Below, one piece after another: positions 43,975 through 54,016 of a stretch of DNA of 64,000 nt. Each line of letters begins with the position of its first letter. The stretch's first letter is position 1. The notes below the pieces were generated by a model. The model did no database searches. It saw only the letters and a list, made by a program, of their open reading frames with translations, and was not told the DNA's origin. The position numbers and the translations under genes were made by a program. This stretch comes from Bradyrhizobium murdochi (GTDB taxonomy: Bacteria > Pseudomonadota > Alphaproteobacteria > Rhizobiales > Xanthobacteraceae): positions 323,414 to 387,413 of the forward strand of contig NZ_AXAU01000004.1 in NCBI RefSeq assembly GCF_000472965.1, given 5' to 3'.

Positions 43975-44400
43975 ATGTCCGTGAACGTGCTCTACAAGAC
44001 CAGCGCCAAGGCAACCGGCGGCCGCGATGGCCACGCCGCCACCCTCGACGGCGCACTCGACGTCAAGCTCGCCACCCCGAAAGAACTCGGCGGCGGCGGT
44101 GGCGCCGGCAACAATCCCGAGCAACTGTTCGCGGCCGGTTATGCCGCCTGCTTCATCGGCGCAATGAAATTTGTCGCTTCGCAAGGCGGGCCGAAGGTGC
44201 CGGCGGATGCTTCGGTGACCTCCACCGTCGGCATCGGCCCGCGCTCGGCAGGCGGCTTCGGGCTCGATATCGAACTCGCCGTTTCGCTGCCCGGCCTTCC
44301 CAAGGCGGATGCGGAAGCCCTGGTCGCGAAGGCCCACCAGGTGTGCCCCTATTCCAACGCCACGCGCGGCAATGTCGACGTGCGCCTGACCGTCGTCTGA
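43975..44400 (+). CDS. ohr: Organic hydroperoxide resistance protein (Ohr peroxidase)
   Basis: A 141-residue OsmC/Ohr-family thiol peroxidase that reduces organic hydroperoxides. The peroxidatic Cys59 ([10 protein letters not shown]) and resolving Cys124 ([13 protein letters not shown]) are conserved. Start [19 protein letters not shown] is the family N-terminus. It is divergent from ohrR and followed by a long perfect hairpin. Confidence 0.96.
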   Translation: MSVNVLYKTSAKATGGRDGHAATLDGALDVKLATPKELGGGGGAGNNPEQLFAAGYAACFIGAMKFVASQGGPKVPADASVTSTVGIGPRSAGGFGLDIELAVSLPGLPKADAEALVAKAHQVCPYSNATRGNVDVRLTVV

Positions 44401-44410
44401 CGACGATGTC

Positions 44411-44446
44411 CGAACGGCCCGCCGCTGGGTATCGGCGGGCCGTTCG
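44411..44446 (+). terminator. Strong hairpin after ohr
   Basis: CGAACGGCCCGCCG and CGGCGGGCCGTTCG form a perfect 14-bp stem with an 8-nt loop 10 bp after the ohr stop. No T-run follows, so it may stabilise the transcript end or terminate with help. Confidence 0.6.
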
Positions 44447-44574
44447 TCCCGTGGAATTTCACCTCGTGCTACGGCGGCCGCGTCATGCGCCTGTGCGCGA
44501 GACGCCATTGCCGCCGCGCCAGAAGACCGCTAGCTCAAAGCCTCCATTTCTCATCCTGAGCGAAGGTCTTCTCC

Positions 44575-45771
44575 ATGAGTTCTTCCGGCGCAATGACCGG
44601 CCTGCGCGTGATCGATCTGACGCGCGTGCTTGGCGGCCCCTATTGCACGCAAATCCTCGCCGACCATGGCGCCGACGTGATCAAGATCGAGCCGCCGGCC
44701 GGCGACGAAGTGCGCGACTGGGGCCCTCCGTTCCACGAGGAGGATGCGGCCTATTTCGTCGGCATCAACCGCAACAAGCGCTCGATCGGCCTCGACCTCG
44801 CGTCCGAAGGCGGACGCGCGGTGCTGATGAAACTATTGGAGACGGCCGACGTCCTGATCGAGAATTTCAAGCCGGGCACGCTCGACAAATGGGGCATCGG
44901 CAACGACGTCTTGCGCGCGAAGTTTCCGAGGCTGGTGCATTGCCGGATTTCCGGCTTCGGCGCCGACGGTCCGCGCGGCGGCAATCCCGGCTATGACGCG
45001 ATCATCCAGGCCATGACCGGCATGATCGCGGCGACCGGCTCGCCCGAAAGCGGCCCGATGCGGATCGGCGTACCCCTGGTCGACATCACCACCGGGCTTT
45101 ACGCGGCGATCGGTATCCTGATGGCGCTGTCGGAGCGGCAGCGTTCGGGGCTTGGCCAGTTTCTCGAAACCACGCTGTATGAAACCGGTCTGGCGATCAT
45201 GCATCCGCACACCGCGAACTATTTCATGCATGGCAAGCCGCCGTCGCTCACCGGCAATGAGCATCCGAACCTCGTTCCTTACGCGATCTTCCCGACCAAG
45301 ACCGACAACATCTTCATCGGCGTCGGCAATGACGGCACCTTCCGCAAGCTCGCCAAGGAAATCGGTAAGCCCGAACTCGGTGCCGATCCGCGCTTTGCCC
45401 GCAACAAGGACCGTATCGCCAACCGCGAGGCGCTGCGCGTCGAGCTCGCCGCCGTGTTCAGCCAGCATGAGGCCGAACCGCTCTGCAATCGGCTGCTGGC
45501 GGCGGGACTGCCGGCCGGTCCGGTGCAGAAGATCGACCAGGCGCTGACCAATCCCCATACGCTGCATCGTGGCGATATCATCGAAAAGGACTGGTACAAG
45601 GGCGTCGCCTCCCCGATCCGGCTGGAGCGGACCAAGCCCAGCCTGCGCCGCACGCCGCCGAAATTCAGCCAGCACACATCGGAGGTGCTGGGCGAGTTCG
45701 GCTACTCGAAAGGCGAGATCGAGGCGCTGGTCGCCAAGGGCGCGGTCTGCGGCTCGGAGCGCAAGCGGTAA
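44575..45771 (+). CDS. CaiB/BaiF-family (class III) CoA-transferase
   Basis: A 398-residue CoA-transferase. Family markers are RVIDLTRVLGGPYCTQILAD, IKIEPPAGDEVR, NRNKRSIGLDL, VLIENFKPG and VDITTGLYAAIGIL, where Asp170 is the catalytic residue forming an acyl anhydride. It acts on acyl-CoAs in the cytosol; the acid substrate cannot be read from sequence. It stands alone, with a palindromic repeat after its stop. Confidence 0.87.
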   Translation: MSSSGAMTGLRVIDLTRVLGGPYCTQILADHGADVIKIEPPAGDEVRDWGPPFHEEDAAYFVGINRNKRSIGLDLASEGGRAVLMKLLETADVLIENFKPGTLDKWGIGNDVLRAKFPRLVHCRISGFGADGPRGGNPGYDAIIQAMTGMIAATGSPESGPMRIGVPLVDITTGLYAAIGILMALSERQRSGLGQFLETTLYETGLAIMHPHTANYFMHGKPPSLTGNEHPNLVPYAIFPTKTDNIFIGVGNDGTFRKLAKEIGKPELGADPRFARNKDRIANREALRVELAAVFSQHEAEPLCNRLLAAGLPAGPVQKIDQALTNPHTLHRGDIIEKDWYKGVASPIRLERTKPSLRRTPPKFSQHTSEVLGEFGYSKGEIEALVAKGAVCGSERKR

Positions 45772-45776
45772 ACGTC

Positions 45777-45894
45777 GTCGCCCCTGCGAACGCAGGGGCC
45801 CATACGCCGCGGCTTCGCTTTGGGCGCTATGGTAGCCGCTCTGCTTCAACCACAGACGGCTGTGGTTATGGGCCCCTGCGTTCGCAGGGGCGAC
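45777..45894. repeat. Palindromic repeat with perfect 28-bp arms
   Basis: The 28-nt arms 45777-45804 and 45867-45894 are perfect reverse complements. Each arm is itself a hairpin (CCCCTGCG-AA-CGCAGGGG), and CCACAG-ACGG-CTGTGG forms a third hairpin at 45850-45865. It is related to the element at 1473-1599. The perfect arms suggest recent copying or ongoing repair of the repeat. Confidence 0.85.
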
Positions 45895-45970
45895 GGGTAT
45901 CATTGGCGCCTTCGCCTATTTTCCGGCTTCCCCAGCCGCACGCTTTCCCACTAGCATCCTTTCGCTTATA

Positions 45971-45988
45971 GGGTCATTTGCACGTCAT
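45971..45988 (+). promoter_or_regulatory. Candidate Pho box upstream of ugpB
   Basis: GGGTCATTTGCACGTCAT contains two GTCAT elements whose starts are 11 bp apart (45973 and 45984), the spacing of a PhoB-binding Pho box. GCTATC, a possible -10 element, follows about 8 bp later. Ugp transporters are classic phosphate-starvation genes, so control by PhoB is likely, though the match outside the GTCAT cores is modest. Confidence 0.55.
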
Positions 45989-46044
45989 CCGGCGCTGCTA
46001 TCGCGCGAAACGAAGGTGACGACCCCAACCTGGAGGAATATTAC

Positions 46045-47358
46045 ATGGCATTTCGACAATTCGGCCCAGCCGCGGCAATCACTGCTGCGCTGGCGTTCGC
46101 AACACCTGCCCACGCTGTGACCGAGATCCAGTGGTGGCACGCCATGACCGGCGGCAACAACGACATCGTCAACAAGCTCGCCGAGGAGTTCAACGCCAGC
46201 CAGTCCGACTACAAGGTCGTGCCGTCCTACAAGGGCAGCTATCCCGACACCATGAACGCCGGCATCGCGGCGTTCCGGGCCGGCAACGCGCCGCATATCA
46301 TGCAGGTGTTCGAGGTCGGCACCGCCACCATGATGAGCGCCACCGGCGCCATCAAGCCGGTTTACCAGCTCATGAAGGATGCCGGCGAGCCGTTCGACCC
46401 CAAGGCGTACCTGCCGACCATCACCGGCTACTACTCGACCTCCAAGGGCGACATGCTTTCGTTCCCCTTCAATTCCTCATCGACGGTGATGTGGATCAAC
46501 AAGGACGAATTGAAGAAGGCCGGTGTCACCGAAATCCCGAAGACCTGGCCGGAAGTGTTCGAGGCCGCCAAGAAACTGAAGGCGGCCGGGCATGCGACCT
46601 GCGGCTTCTCCAATGCCTGGGCGAGCTGGGTGCATATCGAGCAGTTCTCGGCCTGGCACAACGTGCCGATCGGCACCAAGGCCAACGGCCTCGACGGCTT
46701 CGATACCGAGCTGAAGTTCAACTCGCCGCTGCACGTAAAGCATCTGCAGAACCTCGTGGATCTGCAGAAGGACAAGACCTACGACTATGGCGGACGCACC
46801 AGCACCAACGAAGCCCGCTTCGGCTCCGGCGAATGCGCGATCTTCTTGACCTCGTCGGGCTATTACGCCACCGCCAAGGGCACGGCCAAGTTCGACTTCA
46901 CCTCGGCGCCGATGCCCTATTACCCTGATGTCGCCGGCGCCCCGCAGAACTCGATCATCGGCGGCGCGTCGCTCTGGGTGATGGGCGGCAAGAAGCCGGA
47001 AGAGTATAAGGGCGTCGCAAAGTTCTTCACCTTCCTGTCGGACACCAACCGCCAGGCCAAGCTGCATCAGGAGTCCGGCTATCTGCCGATCACCAAGGCG
47101 GCCTACGAGAAGTCGATCAAGGACGGCTTCTATGAGAAGAACCCGACCCTGCAGACTCCCTTGAAGGAACTCACCAACAAGGAGCCGACCGAGAACTCGC
47201 GCGGCCTGCGCTTCGGCAACATGGTGCAGATGCGCGACCTCTGGTCCGAGGAGATCGAGGCGGCGCTGGCCGGCAAGAAGTCCGCGAAGGAAGCCCTCGA
47301 TGCCGCCGTTTCCCGCGGCAATGCGGTGTTGCGCACCTTCGAGAAGACTGCAAAGTAG
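46045..47358 (+). CDS. ugpB: sn-Glycerol-3-phosphate ABC transporter, periplasmic binding protein
   Basis: A 437-residue exported solute-binding protein. The signal peptide (MAFRQFGPAAAITAALAFA, cleaved after AHA near residue 24) is followed by VTEIQWWHAMTGGNND, the UgpB signature, and later SGYLPITKAAYE. It captures glycerol-3-phosphate or glycerophosphodiesters for the UgpAEC transporter encoded next. A GGAGG ribosome binding site precedes the ATG. Confidence 0.95.
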   Translation: MAFRQFGPAAAITAALAFATPAHAVTEIQWWHAMTGGNNDIVNKLAEEFNASQSDYKVVPSYKGSYPDTMNAGIAAFRAGNAPHIMQVFEVGTATMMSATGAIKPVYQLMKDAGEPFDPKAYLPTITGYYSTSKGDMLSFPFNSSSTVMWINKDELKKAGVTEIPKTWPEVFEAAKKLKAAGHATCGFSNAWASWVHIEQFSAWHNVPIGTKANGLDGFDTELKFNSPLHVKHLQNLVDLQKDKTYDYGGRTSTNEARFGSGECAIFLTSSGYYATAKGTAKFDFTSAPMPYYPDVAGAPQNSIIGGASLWVMGGKKPEEYKGVAKFFTFLSDTNRQAKLHQESGYLPITKAAYEKSIKDGFYEKNPTLQTPLKELTNKEPTENSRGLRFGNMVQMRDLWSEEIEAALAGKKSAKEALDAAVSRGNAVLRTFEKTAK

Positions 47359-47441
47359 GCGAAGCCGAACTAGGCTACTGGCGCTCCCTCCCGAAACCTG
47401 GGAGGGAGCGCTTGCATCACCGGTAAGCCCGCGACGCCTGA

Positions 47442-48323
47442 ATGGAAAAATCCACCGTCTTCAACAACCGCCTGCTGCCCTATTTGCTGCTGCTGCCGCA
47501 GCTCGTCATCACGGTTGTTTTCTTCTACTGGCCGGCAAGCCAGGCGATCTGGCAGTCCTTCCTGCGCGAGGACGCGTTCGGCCTGGTCTCCGAATTCGTG
47601 GGGCTGGAAAATTATCAGGCCCTGTTCGCTCAGCCGGAATATTACCGGTCGATGCTGACGACGGTGATCTTCTCGACGCTGGTTGCAGCGTTGTCGCTCT
47701 CGATCGCGCTGTTGTTCGCGACCCAGGCCGACAAGAATCTGAAGGCCGCGCCCGCCTACAAGACGCTGATGATCTGGCCCTATGCGGTGGCGCCCGCAGT
47801 AGCCGGCGTGCTCTGGTTCTTCATGTTCCAGCCTTCGCTCGGCATGCTCGCGCGTCCGCTGCGCGGCATGGGTCTCGACTGGAATCCGCTGCTTAACGAG
47901 AACCACGCCATGATGCTGGTGGTAATGGCGTCCGTCTGGAAACAGATCTCCTACAATTTCCTGTTCTTCTTGGCCGGCCTGCAATCGATCCCGAAAAGCG
48001 TGATCGAGGCCGGCGCCATCGACGGCGCCCGGCCAGTGCGCCGCTTCTGGACCATCATCTTCCCGCTGCTGTCGCCGACCACGTTCTTCCTGCTGGTGGT
48101 CAACGTCGTCTACGTCTTCTTCGACACGTTTGGCATCATCGACGCCGTCACCGGCGGCGGACCCGCGGGCGCCACCACCACCATGGTCTACAAGGTCTAT
48201 GCCGACGGCCGTCTCGGCGGCGACCTCGGCGGCTCGGCGGCGCAGTCGGTGGTGCTGATGGTCATCGTGATCGCGCTGACCGCAATCCAGTTCCGCTATG
48301 TCGAACGCAAGGTGCAGTACTGA
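47442..48323 (+). CDS. ugpA: sn-Glycerol-3-phosphate ABC transporter permease UgpA
   Basis: A 293-residue inner-membrane permease with about six hydrophobic segments (first at [17 protein letters not shown]). The EAA loop that docks the ATPase is [21 protein letters not shown]. It ends with TGA overlapping the ugpE ATG by 1 bp, so the permease pair is translationally coupled. Confidence 0.95.
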   Translation: MEKSTVFNNRLLPYLLLLPQLVITVVFFYWPASQAIWQSFLREDAFGLVSEFVGLENYQALFAQPEYYRSMLTTVIFSTLVAALSLSIALLFATQADKNLKAAPAYKTLMIWPYAVAPAVAGVLWFFMFQPSLGMLARPLRGMGLDWNPLLNENHAMMLVVMASVWKQISYNFLFFLAGLQSIPKSVIEAGAIDGARPVRRFWTIIFPLLSPTTFFLLVVNVVYVFFDTFGIIDAVTGGGPAGATTTMVYKVYADGRLGGDLGGSAAQSVVLMVIVIALTAIQFRYVERKVQY

Positions 48324-49171
48324 TGGTCGAGCACCGCCCGCTCACCGATTTCATCGCCTACGCCGTCCTGACGCTTGGCGTGTTCATCGTCGCTTTCCCG
48401 GTTTATCTCGCGCTGGTCGCCTCGACCCATGACGCGGCGACCGTGGTCGGCGGCCACATGCCGGCGGCGCCCGGCAGCCGCACGCTGGAAAATTACTACC
48501 GCGCCATCTTCGTCGGCGGCGCGCGCACCAGCCGCGAGCCGGTGGCCAACATGCTGATCAATTCCTTCATCTCGGCGATCGGCATTGCAGTGGGCAAGAT
48601 TTTCATCTCGATCCTGTCGGCCTATGCGGTGGTCTATTTCCGCTTTCCCTTCCGCAAGACTGCGTTCTGGATCATCTTCATCACGCTGATGCTGCCGGTC
48701 GAAGTGCGGATCTACCCGACCTACAAGGTCGTTGCCGACCTGCGCATGCTCGACACCTATGCCGGGCTGATACTGCCGCTGATTGCATCCGCTACTGGCA
48801 CCCTGCTGTTTCGCCAGTTCTTCATGACCGTGCCGGATGAACTGCTGGAAGCCTCGCGCATCGACGGCGCCGGACCTTTCCGCTTCTTTTGGGATACGCT
48901 CTTGCCGCTGTCGGTGACGACCATGGCGGCGCTGTTCGTCATCCAGTTCATTTATGGCTGGAATCAATATCTCTGGCCGCTTTTGATCACGACGCAGGAT
49001 TCAATGCAGACCATCGTGATCGGCATCAAGAAGATGCTGGTGACGACCGACGAACTCGCCGAATGGCAGCTCGCAATGGCGACCGCAGTCCTCGCCATGC
49101 TGCCGCCGGTCGCGGTCGTCATATTCATGCAGCGGCTGTTCGTGCGCGGCCTGGTCCAGACGGAAAAGTGA
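48323..49171 (+). CDS. ugpE: sn-Glycerol-3-phosphate ABC transporter permease UgpE
   Basis: A 282-residue partner permease with six predicted membrane segments. The EAA loop is LLEASRIDGAGPFRFFWDTLLP. The C-terminal QRLFVRGLVQTEK is typical of MalG/UgpE-type permeases. A palindromic repeat lies between this gene and ugpC. Confidence 0.95.
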   Translation: MVEHRPLTDFIAYAVLTLGVFIVAFPVYLALVASTHDAATVVGGHMPAAPGSRTLENYYRAIFVGGARTSREPVANMLINSFISAIGIAVGKIFISILSAYAVVYFRFPFRKTAFWIIFITLMLPVEVRIYPTYKVVADLRMLDTYAGLILPLIASATGTLLFRQFFMTVPDELLEASRIDGAGPFRFFWDTLLPLSVTTMAALFVIQFIYGWNQYLWPLLITTQDSMQTIVIGIKKMLVTTDELAEWQLAMATAVLAMLPPVAVVIFMQRLFVRGLVQTEK

Positions 49172-49174
49172 GGA

Positions 49175-49269
49175 GGCGAATAGTGAGTAGCGAATGGCGA
49201 ATGGAGAATACTGGGAGCGTCCCGGCGCGCCGCGCTTCCCTACTCGCTATTCGCCATTCGCTATTCGCC
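49175..49269. repeat. Inverted repeat of GCGAATAG-type units inside the ugp operon
   Basis: The left half repeats GCGAATAG, GAGTAGCGAATGG and CGAATGG; the right half carries CTACTCGCTATTCGCCATTC and GCTATTCGCC, imperfectly complementary. It fills the 108-bp ugpE-ugpC gap. A hairpin here could lower or tune ugpC relative to the permeases. Confidence 0.7.
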
Positions 49270-49279
49270 GGTGCAACCC

Positions 49280-50365
<1,086 letters not shown>

Positions 50366-50368
50366 GGT

Positions 50369-50481
50369 CGTCATTCCGGGGCGGCGCGAAGCGTCGGTGC
50401 GCAATAGCGCACCTGAGAATCTCGCGCCAACAACCTCGAGATTCCGGGTTCAGTCGCTGGCGCGCCTGCCCCGGAATGACG
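50369..50481. repeat. Palindromic intergenic repeat
   Basis: CGTCATTCCGGGGC (50369-50382) and GCCCCGGAATGACG (50468-50481) are perfect complementary 14-nt ends. Inside, GGTGCGC/GCGCACC and GAATCTCG/CGAGATTC add further hairpins. It follows the ugpC stop directly and may end the ugp transcript. Confidence 0.8.
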
Positions 50482-50563
50482 GTGGAAAACCCCGCCACCG
50501 CCGATTTACGCTGCATTCAGAGGTGCTTGAACCCTCCCCAAATCACCCCCATATTCCCTCCTG

Positions 50564-50640
50564 ACCGGACGGCAAGTCGGCCGGCCGGTTGAATGGGGCG
50601 CCGCAAGGGCCCCTCAAAGTCGCTTCGAGAGGACTTTGTG
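50564..50640 (+). promoter_or_regulatory. ROSE-type RNA thermometer in the hsp20 leader
   Basis: Three consecutive hairpins can form: ACCGG/CCGGT (50564-50589), GGGGC/GCCCC (50595-50613), and a last one (50616-50637) that hides the ribosome binding site. In the last, AAAGTC pairs with GACTTT, and UCGCU (50620-50624) faces AGGA (50630-50633) with one bulged G at 50622. This UYGCU:AGGA pairing with an unpaired G is the defining core of ROSE elements, which melt on heat shock in Bradyrhizobium small heat-shock genes. Structure is deduced by eye. Confidence 0.85.
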
Positions 50641-51066
50641 ATGTCTCGTGTTCCTTCGTTATCAAGTCCGTTCCTGCTTGGGTTCGACGAAATCGAGCGT
50701 GCGCTTGATCGCGTCGTTAAAGGCGCCGACGGCTATCCTCCTTACAACATCGAGCGGTGTGACCGCGCCAACGGCCAACCCGAACGGTTGCGCATCACGC
50801 TGGCGGTAGCGGGTTTTACCCGTGACCAACTCGATGTGACGATTGAGGAAAACCAGCTCGTGATCCGGGGCCGCCAGCAGGACGACAAGGCCCGGCAATA
50901 CATCCATCGCGGCATCGCCGCGCGCCACTTCCAGCGCACCTTCGTGCTGGCGGAGGGGATGCAGGTGCTGGGCGCGGATTTGAAAAACGGGCTGTTGTCG
51001 ATCGACCTTGCCAGGCCGGAACCTGAAAGGGTCGTTAAGACAATCGCTATCAATGAGCACGAATAA
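50641..51066 (+). CDS. Small heat-shock protein (Hsp20 family)
   Basis: A 141-residue ATP-independent holdase chaperone of the IbpA-like class A type. The alpha-crystallin domain spans about 35-130: YNIERCDRANG, LDVTIEENQLVIRG, FQRTFVLAEGM and the family A-x-x-x-G-L motif as ADLKNGLLSIDL. The start MSRVPSLSSPF follows the AGAGGA site inside the ROSE hairpin; an in-frame start at 50593 would lie in the leader. A DUF1150 gene follows, the usual rhizobial partner. Confidence 0.94.
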   Translation: MSRVPSLSSPFLLGFDEIERALDRVVKGADGYPPYNIERCDRANGQPERLRITLAVAGFTRDQLDVTIEENQLVIRGRQQDDKARQYIHRGIAARHFQRTFVLAEGMQVLGADLKNGLLSIDLARPEPERVVKTIAINEHE

Positions 51067-51118
51067 TAGTGGAACAAGGAGCGGACTCGACCGCTTAGTC
51101 TCCAGAGGAGTCGAGACC

Positions 51119-51385
51119 ATGAGTGACGTGAGTGTGACCTTCGAATCCGAAAAGGTTTCCGTTGAGGCGCTGGCCCATCTTGGCGAAGGCCATATCGCCT
51201 ACGTGAAACAAGTCCGTTCCGAGGACGTGCCGGGACTGTTTCCGCAGGCGCCGAAAATCGCGCCAGGGCTGAAACTGTTCGCGCTGCATGCCGCCGACGG
51301 CACCCCGATCATGCTGACCGACAGCCGCGAAGCGGCGATCGCCAACGCATGGAGCAACGAGCTTCAGGCCGTCAGCGTGCACTGA
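51119..51385 (+). CDS. DUF1150-family protein
   Basis: An 88-residue protein of unknown function with the conserved core HIAYVKQVRSEDVPGLFP and GLKLFALHAADGTPIMLTDS, ending in AIANAWSNELQAVSVH. The ATG at 51119 has an AGAGGAG site. It lies 52 bp after hsp20 and before a terminator, so the two probably form one heat-induced unit. This pairing is common in rhizobia and suggests a role near the chaperone. Confidence 0.85.
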   Translation: MSDVSVTFESEKVSVEALAHLGEGHIAYVKQVRSEDVPGLFPQAPKIAPGLKLFALHAADGTPIMLTDSREAAIANAWSNELQAVSVH

Positions 51386-51467
51386 CGCAGCTCTTGCTGC
51401 TGTCACTGACGAAGCTTCGCCGGCATCGACTGACCTGATGCCGAGTGAATGCGAGAAGAGAGTTTCG

Positions 51468-51492
51468 GATACGCGGGCATCGCCCGCGTATC
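51468..51492 (+). terminator. Terminator of the hsp20-DUF1150 unit
   Basis: GATACGCGGGC and GCCCGCGTATC form a perfect 11-bp stem with an ATC loop, followed by TTCGTTAAT. It lies 82 bp after the DUF1150 stop and could also serve the convergent chemoreceptor gene. Confidence 0.7.
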
Positions 51493-51518
51493 TTCGTTAA
51501 TAGCAAATTCCAATCCGC

Positions 51519-53207
51519 CTAGGCCGCGCGCACGGTCGAGAGGAATTTCTCCACTTCGCCCTTGAGATGATTGCTTTGTCCCAGCAGCGAGCGGGCCAGA
51601 CCGTGCACATGCGTCGATGCCGCGCCGGTATCGGTCGCGCCGCGGTTGACGTCGGTGATGCTGCCCGCGACCTGCGTGGCGCCCTGCGCCGCCTGCTGCA
51701 CGTTGCGCGAGATCTCCTGGGTTGTGGCGCCCTGCTCTTCCACCGCCGCCGCGATTGCCTGCGAGATTTCTGCGATGCGGCCGATTGTGCCGCCGATTTC
51801 CTGGATCGCCGATACCGATTGATTGGTCGCCGATTGCATCTGGCCGATCTGCTCGCTGATTTCCTCGGTCGCTTTCGCGGTCTGCGCGGCGAGCGCCTTG
51901 ACCTCGGAGGCAACGACAGCAAATCCACGTCCCGCCTCACCGGCGCGCGCCGCTTCGATCGTGGCGTTCAGCGCCAGCAAGTTGGTCTGCTCGGCGACCG
52001 CGCTGATCATCTTGACCACTTCGCCGATCCGGCTGGCGGACTGCGCGAGATCGGCAATCCGCGCATTGGTCTGCTCGACCTGGCTGACCGCCTCGCGGGA
52101 TATCTTGTGCGAATCCTGGACCTGGCGGCCGATCTCCGACACCGACGAGGCCATCTCTTCCGCGGCCGCCGCGGCGGACTGCGCGTTGGCCGAGGATTGC
52201 TCCGATGCGGAGGCAACGGTTGCCGAGAGCATCTGGGTCACTTCGGCGGTCTTGGTTAGCCGTCCGGCCGATGATTCGAGTTCGGACGAAGCGGTCGATA
52301 CGGTCTGGATGATCTTTCCAATCGCGGCATCGAAGCCGTCGGCCATCTGCTGCATCGCGGCCTTGCGCTCGCCTTCGGCCTTCGACTTCAGACTTGCCTG
52401 CTCCTGTTCCATCGACTGAACGCGCAGCGCGTTGTCCTTGAACACCTGAACCGCGCGCGCCATGGCGCCGACTTCGTCGTCGCGGCTGAGGGCCGGGACC
52501 GAGACAGAGAGATCGCCGCCGGCAAGGCCCTTCATTACGTCGGTCATTTCGGCGATGGGGCGTATGACGCCGAATGCCACACCGAAAATGCCGGCGCCGA
52601 TGACCAGAAACACTGCGGCCGAAACGCCCCATAGCACCCACGTGAACGTGCTGACGCGCCCCGTCGCCGCGACCTCCGTCGCCGCATTCCGGTCGTTGGT
52701 CTGCTTGACGATGTCGTCGATGATGGCGCGGTGCGCGGTATAGCGTGCGGTGATCTCGGCATAGGATTTCGCCGCAGCCGTGCCGTCGCCCTTGGCGAGC
52801 GCAGGCAACAGGCCGTCCTGGATTGCGGTCCAGAAGCGGCGCACCTCGCTGTCGGACTTCTCGACCAACTTCGTCTTCAGCACCGGATCGAGATCGGATT
52901 TGGTCCAGAAATCGTGCCGCTCGTCATATTCCTTCTTGAGCTGCGCAATACGGTCGCGATGCGACGAAAGCTGCGCCGGATCGTGCAGAACGAGGGTGGC
53001 CTCGAGATAGGCCTCGATGACATATTCGGGCGGAGGCAGGATGTCGGCGATGAGGTCGTTGCCGAGCTTGATCTGGCTATAGAGCGGGCCACCGACCTTG
53101 AGCTGCGACAGCGCATAAACGCTGGTGGCAATCACGGCACCGAGGCCTAAGGCGGTAACCAATCCGAAAATCAAAATTGCGCGCGAAATCGTCAGGCGCA
53201 GCGTCAT
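51519..53207 (-). CDS. Methyl-accepting chemotaxis protein
   Basis: A 562-residue chemoreceptor: TM1 at about 8-30, a periplasmic helical domain of about 160 residues, TM2 at about 190-212 ([20 protein letters not shown]), HAMP, then the signalling coiled coil with [20 protein letters not shown] near its tip. The signalling half closely resembles that of the chemoreceptor at 6171-8273, but the sensor differs. There is no C-terminal CheR pentapeptide and no che gene nearby. Ligand unknown. Confidence 0.92.
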   Translation of the reverse strand: MTLRLTISRAILIFGLVTALGLGAVIATSVYALSQLKVGGPLYSQIKLGNDLIADILPPPEYVIEAYLEATLVLHDPAQLSSHRDRIAQLKKEYDERHDFWTKSDLDPVLKTKLVEKSDSEVRRFWTAIQDGLLPALAKGDGTAAAKSYAEITARYTAHRAIIDDIVKQTNDRNAATEVAATGRVSTFTWVLWGVSAAVFLVIGAGIFGVAFGVIRPIAEMTDVMKGLAGGDLSVSVPALSRDDEVGAMARAVQVFKDNALRVQSMEQEQASLKSKAEGERKAAMQQMADGFDAAIGKIIQTVSTASSELESSAGRLTKTAEVTQMLSATVASASEQSSANAQSAAAAAEEMASSVSEIGRQVQDSHKISREAVSQVEQTNARIADLAQSASRIGEVVKMISAVAEQTNLLALNATIEAARAGEAGRGFAVVASEVKALAAQTAKATEEISEQIGQMQSATNQSVSAIQEIGGTIGRIAEISQAIAAAVEEQGATTQEISRNVQQAAQGATQVAGSITDVNRGATDTGAASTHVHGLARSLLGQSNHLKGEVEKFLSTVRAA

Positions 53208-53322
53208 GGCAATGTTCTCCGGGCCTAGTAAAAAATCCCAGCGCCCGAAATAAGCTGCTATTTAGCTTAAAATTGCGTTTATTCTGGCGTACTACCGCCC
53301 GGAAACTGTTCCGACGCGCGGA

Positions 53323-53784
53323 TTACGCCGCGCTCGCCGGCGGCAGCGCCAGCACCGAATAGATCGCCTGAGCGTCGCGGGAGGCGCGCAGCTTCTTGGC
53401 GACGTCCTGGTCGCGCAACAGCCGGGCGATTCGGGCCAACGCCTTCAGATGATCGGCGCCGGCGCCTTCCGGGGCCAGCAGCAGGAATATCAGGTCGACC
53501 GGCTGGCCGTCCATCGCCTCGAAATCGATCGGGCGTTCCAGCCGGGCGAACAGCCCGAACAGCTTTTCCAGTTTCGGCAGTTTGCCGTGCGGAATGGCGA
53601 CGCCATAGCCCACCGCGGTGGTGCCCAGTTTCTCCCGCTGCAACAGCACCTCGAATACGGAGCGCTCGTTCTGGCCGGTCAGGGCGGAAGCGCGCGCGGC
53701 CAGCTCCTGCAGCGCCTGCTTCTTGCTGATGACCTTCAAAGCGGGGAGAATCGCCTCGGGTGCGACCAGATCGGTAATCGTCAT
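53323..53784 (-). CDS. ptsN: PTS IIA-like nitrogen-regulatory protein
   Basis: A 153-residue EIIA-Ntr protein, the end of the PTSNtr phosphorelay (PtsP-PtsO-PtsN) that links nitrogen and carbon state to potassium handling and other targets. The phosphorylated His66 lies in GVAIPHGKLP, with LLQREKLGTTAVG before it and FLLLAPEGAGADHLKALA after. It is the last gene of the rpoN-hpf-ptsN series, a conserved order. Confidence 0.95.
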   Translation of the reverse strand: MTITDLVAPEAILPALKVISKKQALQELAARASALTGQNERSVFEVLLQREKLGTTAVGYGVAIPHGKLPKLEKLFGLFARLERPIDFEAMDGQPVDLIFLLLAPEGAGADHLKALARIARLLRDQDVAKKLRASRDAQAIYSVLALPPASAA

Positions 53785-54016
53785 GGGGCGTTCCGAGGTG
53801 AATTAAACCGTCAGGTTGCGAGATAGGTTCTAGAACCGGGGTGTCAACAAGATGAGACGGGAGGCAGGGTTAAGCCCGGGTCCCGATTTGCACGGCTTCT
53901 ACTCCAACGCACGCGCGGTGCCAACTCCCGAAGGGCCAGTTCCTGCACCTCATGCTTTAAAGAGCGGCGGACCATAGGGAGGGCGAATGGGGGCGTCAAT
54001 GCCATGGGCATGGTTC

